In this document: piece after piece, positions 31,371 to 40,112 of the stretch
Position numbering within the stretch: the stretch's first letter is position 1
Layout of the letters: every line of letters starts with the position of its first letter
Assembly (NCBI GenBank): GCA_049487715.1
Contig: CP150576.1
Span: 434,001-498,000, forward strand
Direction of reading: 5' to 3'
From: Pycnococcus provasolii
Lineage: Eukaryota > Chlorophyta > Pseudoscourfieldiophyceae > Pseudoscourfieldiales
DNA length: 64,000 nucleotides
Translations under genes and position numbers: made by a program
The notes under the pieces: generated by a model
Told to the model about the DNA's origin: nothing
Database searches by the model: none
The model's input: the letters and a program-made list of their open reading frames with translations, nothing else

Positions 31371-32675
31371 ATGAATATGCGTGTTTGTCATACATGTATC
31401 TACATGAGAAATAGTCTTAACTTGGGGTGTTTGTTTCACGGTGGTCGTTCTTCGCGTGTGCGTGTGAATCGTGTGAATCGTGTGAATCGTTCGCGTGTTC
31501 CAGTCTTTAGGGGTCCATCAGCGGCAGCGGCGTCCTTGGGGACTTGCTTTCAGGCGTGTGGAAGTGGTCTGGAAGTCGTCGCGCTTGCCGCCGCTTCACT
31601 CGCGTCCCAGAAACTCGCGCAAACGACAAAAGGGGCACTGCTGGGCGCGCCTGTCATCGCATTGGCACTTGGAGCGGCTTTCACTTCAATAGGCGTGCCC
31701 GCAGGAAGCGCGTTCGCCAACGCTGTCGTATTCGACGCGTGCCTGCCCATGGCGGTCGCGCTCGTCCTTCTTGGTGCAGATGTGCGCGACTTTGAACGAG
31801 CCGAAGTGACGCGCGCTATGGGAACGTTCGCGGTGGGCGCAGTTGGAACTGTCGTCGGCACACTTGTCGCCTGGAAGGTTGTGGGACATGCAATGGGAAC
31901 ACTCGGCGCCATGATCGCGTCGTGCCTGTGCGCCTCGTACGTCGGAGGTTCGCTCAACTTTGCGGCATGCGCACAGTGCGTCGGTCTCGAGGCGACGGAA
32001 CAAGGAGGGGCGATCGTCGCCGCCGCGATGGCGGCTGACAACATATGCATGGCAGCTTTTTTCGTCATCCTTGGACTCATACCGTGCTCCGACGAAGCAA
32101 CGAAGCAAGACGACGCGCCCTCGAATTCGAACACAGACTTCGACGAAAATAAGACAACCTGGAAATCCGTCGGCACTGCCGTACTGCTCGCCATTGGTGT
32201 TAGCTTGATGAGCAAAACTCTTGCCGACGCCGCAGGCTTAGGCGCGGCGTCGCTCGCCATCTCAGCATTCGTCGCCGGCGCAGTTGCCGCAGCCTGCGCG
32301 CACTTCAACGTGAGTCTCAGCGGAGGTGCGCCAATCGGCGACGCACTTATGCTTGTCTTCTTCGCTGCGCTGGGCGCTGCGGCGGATGTGCGCCGCGTGG
32401 CCGCGGCGGGAAGCGCGCTGATTCTATTCATCGTGATCCAACTGCTCGTTCACCTCGCGTGCACGCTCGCCGTCGGAACTTGGCTTCGCATGCCTCGACG
32501 TCATTTGCTCCTGGCTTCCAACGCCAACGTCGGCGGTCCAGCAACTGCCGCGGCGTTCGCGAGCGCACGCCGCTGGCCTAGTCTAGTTCGCGTCGGTGTT
32601 TTCATGGGCACAATGGGCTACATGCTTGGTACGCCAGTTGGTGTGGCTGTGTATAATATCTTTGTAAATAAATGA
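31371..32675 (+). CDS. DUF819 family membrane protein, probably plastid-targeted
   Basis: 434 residues from the ATG at 31371. About ten hydrophobic segments, with the family hallmarks GGSLNFAACAQ and AMAADNICMA, identify DUF819 (YjcL-like), a carrier-like family present in bacteria and in plant plastids. The first 60 residues are Arg/Ser-rich, contain almost no acidic residues and have an NRV triplet repeat (about 31460-31490), as expected of a plastid transit peptide. The second half continues with alternating helices and a charged cytosolic or stromal loop (about residues 245-265). The transported substrate is unknown. It shares a divergent promoter with PEX2. Confidence 0.83.
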   Translation: MNMRVCHTCIYMRNSLNLGCLFHGGRSSRVRVNRVNRVNRSRVPVFRGPSAAAASLGTCFQACGSGLEVVALAAASLASQKLAQTTKGALLGAPVIALALGAAFTSIGVPAGSAFANAVVFDACLPMAVALVLLGADVRDFERAEVTRAMGTFAVGAVGTVVGTLVAWKVVGHAMGTLGAMIASCLCASYVGGSLNFAACAQCVGLEATEQGGAIVAAAMAADNICMAAFFVILGLIPCSDEATKQDDAPSNSNTDFDENKTTWKSVGTAVLLAIGVSLMSKTLADAAGLGAASLAISAFVAGAVAAACAHFNVSLSGGAPIGDALMLVFFAALGAAADVRRVAAAGSALILFIVIQLLVHLACTLAVGTWLRMPRRHLLLASNANVGGPATAAAFASARRWPSLVRVGVFMGTMGYMLGTPVGVAVYNIFVNK

Positions 32676-32720
32676 TCACATTTGTATAGTTACTAGTACA
32701 GGTAATGTACTTTACACGCT

Positions 32721-33176
32721 TTACTTGTCGCTTTGCTGCTTGCCGTATAATACACGGCACACATGTCTCATGTCCAGGTCCACGAGCGAGGGTATGCTCC
32801 GTTCACTCGGTTTGTCCGGTTCTCCGACATTTGCGAACGCGTCAGAGATTTGCGCGCCGTGACCAGGCGAGAGCACGAACGCCCGGTTCAAGCCGTCGTA
32901 CATCCAGTAGAAGAGCACGACGGAGACGCAGAGTTGGCACGGCAGTGCGATTGCCCAGTACTTGGCCGGATAGTACGCGACGCCAACGGCGACGAGCCAG
33001 GAGTCTGGCGTGATTGCCCAGAGGAACCAGAGGACGGTGACGACCGCGGACGAGCACCACCCGACGAAGCCGTACACTTCGCGCGCATTCACGCCCGTTC
33101 GCCCATTCGTCGCGCTGGCAAGCTCCCAATTGGGCGCGGCGAGGCCGTCTGGTCTCGCTTCAGCGGGCGAGGCCAT
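32721..33176 (-). CDS. PIGP: PIG-P, subunit of GPI-GlcNAc transferase
   Basis: 151 residues, complete, ATG at 33176. It matches the PIG-P domain from end to end: EVYGFVGWCSSAVVTVLWFLWA (first membrane helix), PDSWL, YYPAKYWAIALP (second helix start), YDGLN and a C-terminal IPSLVDLDMRHVCRVLY. PIG-P is a small ER membrane subunit of the complex that transfers GlcNAc to phosphatidylinositol, the first step of GPI-anchor synthesis. The gene lies tail to tail with the DUF819 gene (45 bp between stops) and has TTAGGG repeats 72 bp upstream. Confidence 0.95.
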   Translation of the reverse strand: MASPAEARPDGLAAPNWELASATNGRTGVNAREVYGFVGWCSSAVVTVLWFLWAITPDSWLVAVGVAYYPAKYWAIALPCQLCVSVVLFYWMYDGLNRAFVLSPGHGAQISDAFANVGEPDKPSERSIPSLVDLDMRHVCRVLYGKQQSDK

Positions 33177-33247
33177 GACGCCCCTTCGGAAAAAACAAGG
33201 TCCGAGAGGTCTTCCAGAGAAAAGCCGAGGGGGACCTGGGGGAGGGA

Positions 33248-33262
33248 TTAGGGTTAGGGTTA
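33248..33262. promoter_or_regulatory. TTAGGG repeats upstream of PIG-P
   Basis: TTAGGGTTAGGGTTA is followed by CGTAACC, 72 bp upstream of the PIG-P start codon. Confidence 0.7.
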
Positions 33263-33418
33263 CGTAACCTTGTTTGGGGTTTGGGTTGGGTTTCGGGGTT
33301 TGGTTGGGACGCCATGTCTCATGTGTGCTTTTGGCCTTTTGCCCTTCGAAGCTTTTGCTTGTTTTGTTGTCAAGTCTGTCAAGTCTGTCAACTGAAACGT
33401 GTCCTGAAGTTCTTCTGA

Positions 33419-33933
33419 TTACAACATCGGCACGGCCAGTTGCAAAAACTGCACGAGCACGTCACCGCACGCCTCGAGACCGACGTAACTCACCAAACTC
33501 AACAGCAGCGCCGCACCGGGGAGGCCCGCGGCGACGAATACCGCGAGACCCGCCTTAATCCCAGCCTCGTTCTTCTTGAGGTGCTGCATCGTCGGACTGC
33601 GCAGAAATGTCTGAACCTGAGGCTCCAGCTTGTTGAATCCCTCCTTAACAGCCGCTCGCGTCCTGTGCAAGGTGTGTGTTCAAGTCATGTCAGTGCAAGT
33701 TGTTTATATAACGTGTGCCCGTGCGTGCCTTACGTGGCTTAAGGTGAGTCGACTTACTGCTCGGACGCCGCGGCGAACTGCGCCTGGTACTTGGGCATTT
33801 CGGCGTCGATAGTCGTACGCGCTTTGGTAGCTTGTTCGTTCGCGACCAAAGCGGCCTTGGATGCTGCAGCTGACGCCGCTGACGACGCTGACGACGCCGC
33901 AGACGACGCCGCAGACTTCGCCTTCTGGAACAT
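33419..33933 (-). CDS. Small membrane protein, two exons, family not recognised
   Basis: Exon 1 33758-33933 (ATG at 33933), intron 33663-33757 (95 nt, GTAAGT donor, TGCACAG acceptor), exon 2 33419-33662. The split codon rejoins cleanly as Gln. The protein of about 139 residues has an Ala/Ser-rich helical N-terminus (SAASSAASSASSAASAAASK), an amphipathic middle (KEGFNKLEPQVQTFL) and a hydrophobic C-terminal half (AGLAVFVAAGLPGAALLLSL) that would span a membrane once or twice. I do not recognise it. The splice sites are near consensus, so the gene model is good. It is divergent from the solute-binding-like gene and shares a telomere-like promoter array. Confidence 0.72.
33663..33757 (-). other. 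Intron, 95 nt
   Basis: GTAAGT donor and CACAG acceptor on the minus strand; both neighbouring exons end at the splice sites in compatible phases. Confidence 0.85.
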
Positions 33934-34061
33934 GAAACTATTCAATAGTCTAATGAAGAGCTGACGAGGAAGAGAAGAGCTGAGGAAGCTCTAGAGGGAG
34001 GAACCAAGAGGTGGAACAAAGCCCAAGGGGACACGGTCCCTCCCCTCCCTCGAACCCGAAT

Positions 34062-34085
34062 CCTAACCCTAACCCTAACCCTAAT
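34062..34085. promoter_or_regulatory. Telomere-like array between divergent genes
   Basis: CCTAACCCTAACCCTAACC repeats lie 129 bp from the start of the minus-strand small membrane protein and 102 bp from the plus-strand solute-binding-like gene. Confidence 0.75.
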
Positions 34086-34186
34086 CTTCCGAAGAAGTAC
34101 CTTTAGGGTTTTATCATCCGCCGCCGCCGAAATCCCTTTTTAAATTTAGAGCTCATTTTCCGACGGACTCCGAGACACGTAAAGGT

Positions 34187-35770
34187 ATGGCGTCGTCAAA
34201 GTGGTTTGACATGCGCCAGATGACTCCCTCTCCCTCTCTTACTCTTACTCATCGGCGAAGTTGTTGTCCCACTCGTCGTCTTCGCTTGTCTTCGTCGTCG
34301 TCGTCGTCTGATTCACTTTCTCGTGTGTCACTTTCTCGTGTGTCACTTTCTCGTCGAAGTCGTCTTCGTGGTTCTTCTTCTGCCTTTAGGGGGTTGGGTG
34401 TGGTGGCAGCAGGTGGTGAGGGTGGTGGTGATCTCTCTCCTTCTTCATCTTCATCTTCAGACTCAGACTCACCCCAGGGTATGGTTGGTCTCCAAGGTCC
34501 TCGTCGTGTTCTGGGACAAGCCGCACCTCTTAAACTGGTCGCGCCGAAGTCAGGTGTGCCGCCCGCATGGACGATCGAGTTTCAAAACTATCTCACGGAT
34601 ATTACGAGAGGGAACCTCAGAGGACGACTTGACCTGTTTGAGACGTCAGCCAAGTCTGCGGCGAGCGCGTACGACGTCATCGCGGAGAGTGAGAAAAGTT
34701 GGAGTGTGTACGAACAAACTGTCGCTAGTGCACCGCCGAACGTGCCGCCACCACCACCTCCTCCTCCCAAGAGAGGGTCCGCGAGCTGGTGCGATCTCAT
34801 GCTGCTGACAGACGCGTACCTAAGCGTGGCAGCCAACAAGGGATGGCTCGCACCCATCGCAAACGTTAACGAAGAAACGCCGACGTGGTGGACGAGGCTG
34901 CCGCGACCCATACGTGAAAAGTGCATACAAGGGCCGGAAGGGGATATCGTCGCCGCACCATACCGTCTCACGCACGTCGCAATCCTCACAAAACCTTCGT
35001 CTGTCAAGAGGCTACTCGGCGACGACGCGCCCGACTCCGTGGACATGAACACGCTGCTCGACCCGCGAATGAAGCGGCGCGTCATCCTTCCCGCAGCACC
35101 AGCCATATGGAGGGACATTGCACAGCGTGCGATGGCAGGAAGGGCGGGCGATCCGTCCAAGCCTCTGCGCGAAACGACGCGCGTCGAGCGCGCGGTGCTT
35201 ACAACAGCCATCGGCGCACTACGTGCCAACTCGCTCGTTGCACCGTACCCCAAGGTGGACAAGGCTGACGGCAAGAAAGGCGCAGACACCGCGGCACGTG
35301 CTGCGATGGCCAAGTACGACGCTGAGCTTGCTCGAAGCCTTCTTTCTGGCGACGCCGTGGCCGCAGTGCTCGACGCAAGCACCGCGGTGGCTCTATCTCG
35401 TCGCTACCCCGGCCTGCAGGTGGAGCCAGCAAGCGAGTCGCTCGGATCGCTGCTTTGCATGGACGCGTGGGTACGGCCTCGCTGTGCTCGGTCGCGTCTC
35501 GGCGATTTGACCGAGCCGTGGCTTGACTTCTTGTCAGAGCCGCAGAGGTGCACGGCAGCCGGTCGCTTTCGCGGGTCGGCGGCGGCGCAGAAGGAGTTCG
35601 CCACCGCGTTGTCGCCGTACGCAGTGGGATGGGGCACACGCTCGCCTCCAGGAGGCGTAGACAAGACGGAACTTTGGGTTCCTACTGCCGCGGCATTGGA
35701 GAAGTCCTGCCTTGCGCCCGCGAACACGGCGGAAGATGCCGAAGCTTGGCGCGAGGTGCTGCAAGTCTAA
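34187..35770 (+). CDS. Plastid protein related to spermidine/putrescine-type solute-binding proteins
   Basis: 527 residues. The first 100 are a Ser/Arg-rich transit-like region with a repeated SLSRVSLSRVSLSR and a Ser/Asp-rich spacer, so plastid import is likely. The rest resembles family-1 extracellular solute-binding proteins: CDLMLLTDAYLSVAANKGWL, VAAPYRLTHVAIL and the two-lobe arrangement also seen in plant plastid proteins annotated as putrescine-binding-like. A Pro run precedes CDLML. The ligand is not predictable from sequence, and no ABC permease or ATPase gene lies nearby. These plant homologues have lost the bacterial operon context, so the role may differ from transport. Confidence 0.68.
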   Translation: MASSKWFDMRQMTPSPSLTLTHRRSCCPTRRLRLSSSSSSSDSLSRVSLSRVSLSRRSRLRGSSSAFRGLGVVAAGGEGGGDLSPSSSSSSDSDSPQGMVGLQGPRRVLGQAAPLKLVAPKSGVPPAWTIEFQNYLTDITRGNLRGRLDLFETSAKSAASAYDVIAESEKSWSVYEQTVASAPPNVPPPPPPPPKRGSASWCDLMLLTDAYLSVAANKGWLAPIANVNEETPTWWTRLPRPIREKCIQGPEGDIVAAPYRLTHVAILTKPSSVKRLLGDDAPDSVDMNTLLDPRMKRRVILPAAPAIWRDIAQRAMAGRAGDPSKPLRETTRVERAVLTTAIGALRANSLVAPYPKVDKADGKKGADTAARAAMAKYDAELARSLLSGDAVAAVLDASTAVALSRRYPGLQVEPASESLGSLLCMDAWVRPRCARSRLGDLTEPWLDFLSEPQRCTAAGRFRGSAAAQKEFATALSPYAVGWGTRSPPGGVDKTELWVPTAAALEKSCLAPANTAEDAEAWREVLQV

Positions 35771-35867
35771 GTTTGCTCAATCATTTAGTAAATGGAATGT
35801 GTACTTTACTCGTCTCTCCCCACACGACATCCACGACAGCAGAAAAGCACCTTTTGTTTTCTTTTCG

Positions 35868-37145
35868 CTAGCCCTGTGCGCCCTTCGCAGCGACCCAGCT
35901 GAGACGGTTGAGGTCGCCAAATTCGCGGCGCTGCGAGACGAAGAGCACGACGAAGGCGCCGGCGGCGACGTAGCAGAAGGCGCCGACGACGATGTACGCC
36001 AAGCCCAGGAAGGGGTTCTTACCACCGAGCCATGACGACGTGGACAGCACGATCGCCTTCTCTCCGCCATAGCCGTAGCTGTTGTACCTGTTGTTGACTT
36101 GTACGGTGATCTCTTCGCCCTTGTTGAAGGACCGGTCGATCTTGCCCCACAGCTTGCGGAACGTGGGCAACGCAGCCGTGCGCATCCAGATGACGAACCT
36201 CTCGTCTTCTTTGATGGAGCCGTTGATGGTGCCTCCCATGCGGAACTGCGGCACCGTGTTGAAGTGCTTTGCCTCCTTGCTCGTGTACTTGGTGTCCACG
36301 TCCGTTTTGAAGGCGATTCCCTTGTCGCTCACGGCGACGGGGGACCCGCCAACCTGGAGCGCGTACGAGTCGTTGAAGTACGTGGCAGCTCGCAGGCCAC
36401 ACGGCAGCACCTCCTCCTTGTTGGTCAACGTTTTGTTGTTGTCGATGTAGAGTGCCGGCTCGCACTCGTTTTCCTCGAGTACGTCGCCACCTCGCAGTTG
36501 CGTGGAGGACAAGCTCTTCGAGATGCGTCGGTGGTTCTGGTAGAAGTTGGTGAGCTCGTAGTACACGAACACGGGCGCGTCGAGTTTTTCGTTCACCTTG
36601 AGTGTGAGCGTGCACGCCGTTCCTTCGGTGCCTGCGTCCCAGAGCGCCTGTTGCCGATCAGAGTTTTTGGTTGTGCTGGCTACTGGGCCTGCGCACAGGT
36701 GGTCGTACCTCTGTTTGATTTCGACGACGCTCGTGGACGCGACGAGCGCGGCGATTCCGATGGGAATGAATATGGTTCCAATGACGACGAGCACGACGAC
36801 GACGCGTCCAGGCGTGAGCAGCGGCCTGCACGCGGGAAGTTCTTGCTGCGTGAACCTCGAGTACCTCGGTTCCTTGGATCGTTCTGAGGCTTTTTCTGAT
36901 CCCGCAGGCGACTTCGGCGTCTCAGGTGGCGACGCACCGTGACCTGCTGCGGACTCGACGACGGGTCCCGCTCTGTTGTTATTTTCTGCAGCAGAGGAGA
37001 CAATACCCGCAACACCGGAGGAGGCGACACCAGATGCTGCTGCTCTGGTATTCGGCGACTCAAGGATGAGTGCACCGTCGTTCCTCGAAGACATGGCCAA
37101 GTTGTGCGTTTCAGGCTGTCCCGAAGAAGAAGCGGCCTGGCCCAT
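35868..37145 (-). CDS. CDC50: CDC50/LEM3 family beta subunit of P4-ATPase flippases
   Basis: 425 residues, complete, ATG at 37145. A cytosolic N-terminus of about 120 residues is followed by one helix (VVVVLVVIGTIFIPIGIAAL), a large luminal domain with NFYQNHRRISKSL, paired Cys residues, N-glycosylation sites and RFVIWMRTAALPTFRKLWG, then a second helix (FLGLAYIVVGAFCYVAAGA). This is the CDC50 topology. CDC50 escorts P4-ATPases from the ER and supports phospholipid flipping. It opens with MGQAASSS, an N-myristoylation-type motif that is not standard in this family. Luminal loops carry an acidic insertion (LRGGDVLEENECEPAL). Confidence 0.93.
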   Translation of the reverse strand: MGQAASSSGQPETHNLAMSSRNDGALILESPNTRAAASGVASSGVAGIVSSAAENNNRAGPVVESAAGHGASPPETPKSPAGSEKASERSKEPRYSRFTQQELPACRPLLTPGRVVVVLVVIGTIFIPIGIAALVASTSVVEIKQRYDHLCAGPVASTTKNSDRQQALWDAGTEGTACTLTLKVNEKLDAPVFVYYELTNFYQNHRRISKSLSSTQLRGGDVLEENECEPALYIDNNKTLTNKEEVLPCGLRAATYFNDSYALQVGGSPVAVSDKGIAFKTDVDTKYTSKEAKHFNTVPQFRMGGTINGSIKEDERFVIWMRTAALPTFRKLWGKIDRSFNKGEEITVQVNNRYNSYGYGGEKAIVLSTSSWLGGKNPFLGLAYIVVGAFCYVAAGAFVVLFVSQRREFGDLNRLSWVAAKGAQG

Positions 37146-37755
37146 GTTGAAAGCAGCCTTAACTTAACTTAACTGCGACGCTTATATATATATATATATA
37201 TATATGCGCGCGCGTGCGTGTATACTTACTTACTTATGCAGTGCAGTGCAGAGCAGCGCGCGTAATCACTGTATCCACCACACGCGCTTATTTTATTGTA
37301 TATGCGCTGCAGGTGCTGGTGCTGTGCGTTTTCTTTCTGTGCGGATGACACACACTTTTCAGAGGCGCGGTGAGTGACGGTTCGACGTTCGGTTTGAGTT
37401 TCCATAGTTTAATTTATTTTATTTAATTTAATTTTATTTTAGAATGAGTCCACGACCATTTCCTTCGACCGAATAATATTAAAAAATATAGTCATTTAAT
37501 TTATTCCTTTTCCACGACCATTTCCTTCGACCGAATATTCATTTAAATATAGTCTAATTTATTCCTTTTCCACGACCATTTCCTTCGACCGAATAGTAAT
37601 TTCAAAAATCATTTATTCCTTTTCGTCGCCCATTTCCTTCGACCCAATAATATTAAAAAATAAAGAATCATTTATTCTAATTTATTCCTTTTCCACGACC
37701 TGTTATCACGGAAGTTTCCGACAATCAAACAGGACCAAAAAAAAAGGAAAAAAAC
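37146..37755. promoter_or_regulatory. Divergent promoter region, CDC50 / copper transporter
   Basis: It contains TTAAC repeats next to the CDC50 start, a TA run (37182-37205), a GC-alternating tract and the tandem repeat listed separately. No coding signal. Confidence 0.5.
37450..37700. repeat. Degenerate tandem repeat, about five copies with period 55-68 bp
   Basis: The core CCACGACCATTTCCTTCGAC starts at 37450, 37512 and 37570, with decayed copies near 37624 and 37692. TTTATTCCTTTT precedes most copies and an AT-rich spacer separates them. The last copy ends about 55 bp before the copper transporter start. Confidence 0.85.
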
Positions 37756-38268
37756 ATGCCCGTACTGTTGGCAACTTCCCCATTATTTTCAAGTATGGCG
37801 CCGCTGTGCGATGCGGGCAAGATGCCGACGGCGATGCGTATGGGTGGGTTCCAGTGGTTTCATCCGCAAGAGCCGTGCGTCGTTTTCTTCGCCACGAACG
37901 TGTTCGTCGTCGACACAAACGCGCGGCTCGCTGGAGCGATAGCACTCACGCTGCTCATGGGTGCGATGACAGGAATATGCGTGTACTTGAGAAGCAGAGT
38001 CAGAACCACCGTGGCTTCCAGAACACTCGCGTCGACGCTCTCCGCAAGCCTGTTTGGAATTCAAGTCACCACGGGATATCTGCTCATGCTGCTGGTGATG
38101 ACGTACCAACTCGAGCTCTTCATAGCGGTCGTCGTTGCTGTTGTGCTGGGCTTTGTCATTGCCGAGGTGGCGTGGTTGCCTGCCGTCGACTGCTGCACGA
38201 CAACGTCGCACAACACGCACGAGAACGGCGACATGCTCGACTCGCTCTTAGTGCGTGAGAGTCACTAA
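37756..38268 (+). CDS. CTR: Ctr-type (SLC31) copper transporter
   Basis: 170 residues. The N-terminus has Met residues (MPTAMRM) before the first helix; the second helix carries the diagnostic MxxxM copper filter (GYLLMLLVMTYQLELFIAV), followed by a third helix. The short C-terminal tail has a CC pair (VDCCTTTSH) that fits the Cys/His copper-release motif of Ctr proteins. Ctr proteins are trimeric plasma or organellar membrane channels for Cu(I). The usual GxxxG of helix 3 is weak (GFVIAEV). It is preceded by a tandem-repeat promoter region. Confidence 0.9.
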   Translation: MPVLLATSPLFSSMAPLCDAGKMPTAMRMGGFQWFHPQEPCVVFFATNVFVVDTNARLAGAIALTLLMGAMTGICVYLRSRVRTTVASRTLASTLSASLFGIQVTTGYLLMLLVMTYQLELFIAVVVAVVLGFVIAEVAWLPAVDCCTTTSHNTHENGDMLDSLLVRESH

Positions 38269-38400
38269 AGCCAGACTTTTTTGTTACAGTAGTTAATTTT
38301 TTTTTTTTTCTCTGTTTTTTTTCAATCATGAGGTTGGTACGGTGTCGTGAGACACGAACCGCCTCGACTCGACTCGACTTGACTTGATTTGACGTAAATC

Positions 38401-38721
38401 CTATGTCTCTTTCTTAGCTTCAGCCGAGGAAGCTGCGGGCGCGGGTGGTGGAGCAGACGCTGCAGACTTCGTCGATGTTGGGAGCGTGCACACACCGTTC
38501 GCACAGCACATTCCTTCACTTTCTGTGTTCTCGTCATGTTTTTTCGGAATGCCGATAACTTTCTCCCTCGGTTTTTGCAGGCCAACGAGTTCCAGGTAAA
38601 AGCGGAGCGTGACCCACTCGCGCTTGATGAATCGCAGGTACCCTCGCTGGTGCATGAACGCCAAAAAAACCGGCAGGAGCTGCCAGAGCGGGAAGCAGCA
38701 CGGGCCGATGCACAGGATCAT
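38401..38721 (-). CDS. Small membrane protein, hypothetical
   Basis: 106 residues, ATG at 38721. It starts with a hydrophobic helix rich in Cys (MILCIGPCCFPLWQLLPVFL), then a basic amphipathic segment (RGYLRFIKREWVTLRFYLE) and a Cys-containing, Pro/Ala-rich tail. Codon use is like its neighbours. Not recognised. A telomere-like array lies 189 bp upstream of its start. Confidence 0.6.
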   Translation of the reverse strand: MILCIGPCCFPLWQLLPVFLAFMHQRGYLRFIKREWVTLRFYLELVGLQKPREKVIGIPKKHDENTESEGMCCANGVCTLPTSTKSAASAPPPAPAASSAEAKKET

Positions 38722-38741
38722 TATTTATATATAGAGATATC

Positions 38742-38772
<31 letters not shown>

Positions 38773-38909
38773 AATTCAAATATATAAGCAAAGAGAAAGA
38801 GAACCACTGGCCACGAAACACCAAGAAGGTTGAGCACCACTGGAGTACTGGAGTACGACGGACGGATGCAAAGGAGGCGAATGGGAACACGCCACCGCGC
38901 CCGCCCGCC

Positions 38910-38951
38910 AACCCTAACCCGAACCCGAACCCTAACCCTAACCCTAACCCT
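38910..38951. repeat. Telomere-like CCCTAA array
   Basis: Runs of AACCCTAACCC and AACCCG variants, upstream of the minus-strand small membrane protein gene. Confidence 0.85.
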
Positions 38952-39717
38952 ACTACTCTCTTTTTTTAGTTTTATAGTACACGACGACGGGCGGACGGGT
39001 CCCACGGGTTGTTTGGGCGTGGTTATGCAGTGGTTATTATCTATGAGAGGGAGGAAGCCTTCCCAGGTGGCCTCCTGATGGCCACCTTGCTGGTTGACGT
39101 TGTGACGGAGTGACGGAGGCATCAGGCTTAACTGTGTGCGCACGCCGCACAGAGCCACTGTGTTCGCAAGCATGGGAGCAGCGCAGGAGACCGCAGGAGA
39201 CCGCAGGCATGGCAGGAGGTGAGCCTGTGAAGCTGTCGTGCCAACCAACCTGTTGTACAGGTACCTGTACGGATCGACAAAGATGTTTGCCAAACAACTT
39301 TTGGCAACATCGCTAGTTATAAACTATCGTAGACACTAGACAGGACCTGATGGACCTTTAAAAGGCCTGGTCAACATTGGACGCAATCATGTGCGCGTGT
39401 ATATACCAACGTGTATAGTATAGTATAGTCGCCATACAGTACATATGTGGTTCGTCGTATCCTCCTCGCCAATTGTCTCTTCGTCTCGTAAAGTTTATCG
39501 TTTGCGCTTCATTTGTGAAAAATAATTAAAATAACACCTCCGTCATCGTCTTCACCATTCGTCAACGTCTTCCGAGCGCCGTATTGTTTTCACGCGAGAG
39601 CTCTTCTTCGCCTGCCACTTCTTCGCCAAACTCTTCGGCCTCAACTTCTTCTCCCTTCTCCCTTCTCGCGAGCCTTTGGACGTCTCCGGGTGAGTGAGTG
39701 GTGTTTGTCGCGACATT

Positions 39718-39799
39718 GGGCGAGAACGGCGTAGCCGGGCGAGTCTTGTAGAAATTACACTCGGGCGAGAACGGCGTAGCCGGGCGAGTCTTGTAGAAA
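39718..39799. repeat. Two-copy direct repeat, 37 bp, period 45 bp
   Basis: Two identical copies beginning GGGCGAGAACGGCGTAGCC, separated by 8 bp. Confidence 0.9.
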
Positions 39800-39992
39800 A
39801 TAGGCTTAGCGCTAGGCTCAGCGAAGGTGAGTCTCAGCGCTCAGCTCTCAGCGCTCAGCGTCTAGCGGGCTTCACAAAGCACTTGTTTGTTGTTGGCGCT
39901 CACGCTCTCAGCAGCGCTCAGCTTCTCAGCGGAGTCTCCAGAGTTCGTACCAACCAGAGTTCGTCGCATACAGCTCGCTCAACAACAACTTG

Positions 39993-40030
39993 GTAAGGTT
40001 AAGGGTAAGGTTAAGGTTAAGGTTAAGGTT
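39993..40030. promoter_or_regulatory. GGTTAA array upstream of ciliary coiled-coil gene
   Basis: Six or so GGTTAA/GGGTAA units, a variant of the telomere-like arrays found elsewhere in the window, 83 bp upstream of the ATG at 40113. Confidence 0.7.
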
Positions 40031-40112
40031 GAGTTGAGTTGATTGTTTCGTGTTTCTTATTGACACTGGTGATAGGGTGATATCATACCATATTTCATAT
40101 TTTGCGCAAAAT

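Larger units (their letters stand above)
38722..40112. other. Intergenic region with repeats and candidate 5'-leader splice sites
   Basis: It holds TA and AG runs (about 38728-38775), a telomere-like array (38910-38951), a 37-bp direct repeat with 45-bp period (39718-39754 and 39763-39799), AGCGCTCAGC repeats (about 39835-39865) and a GGTTAA array (39993-40030). GGTGAGTGAG near 39690 and AAGGTGAGT near 39828 look like splice donors and could belong to 5'-leader introns of the gene at 40113. No convincing protein-coding exon. Confidence 0.5.

Noticed and set aside
38721-39293. 190-codon minus-strand frame through microsatellites and a telomere-like array
   Set aside because: Its composition is dictated by simple repeats (RVRVRVRV, SLSLSL, IYIDI).
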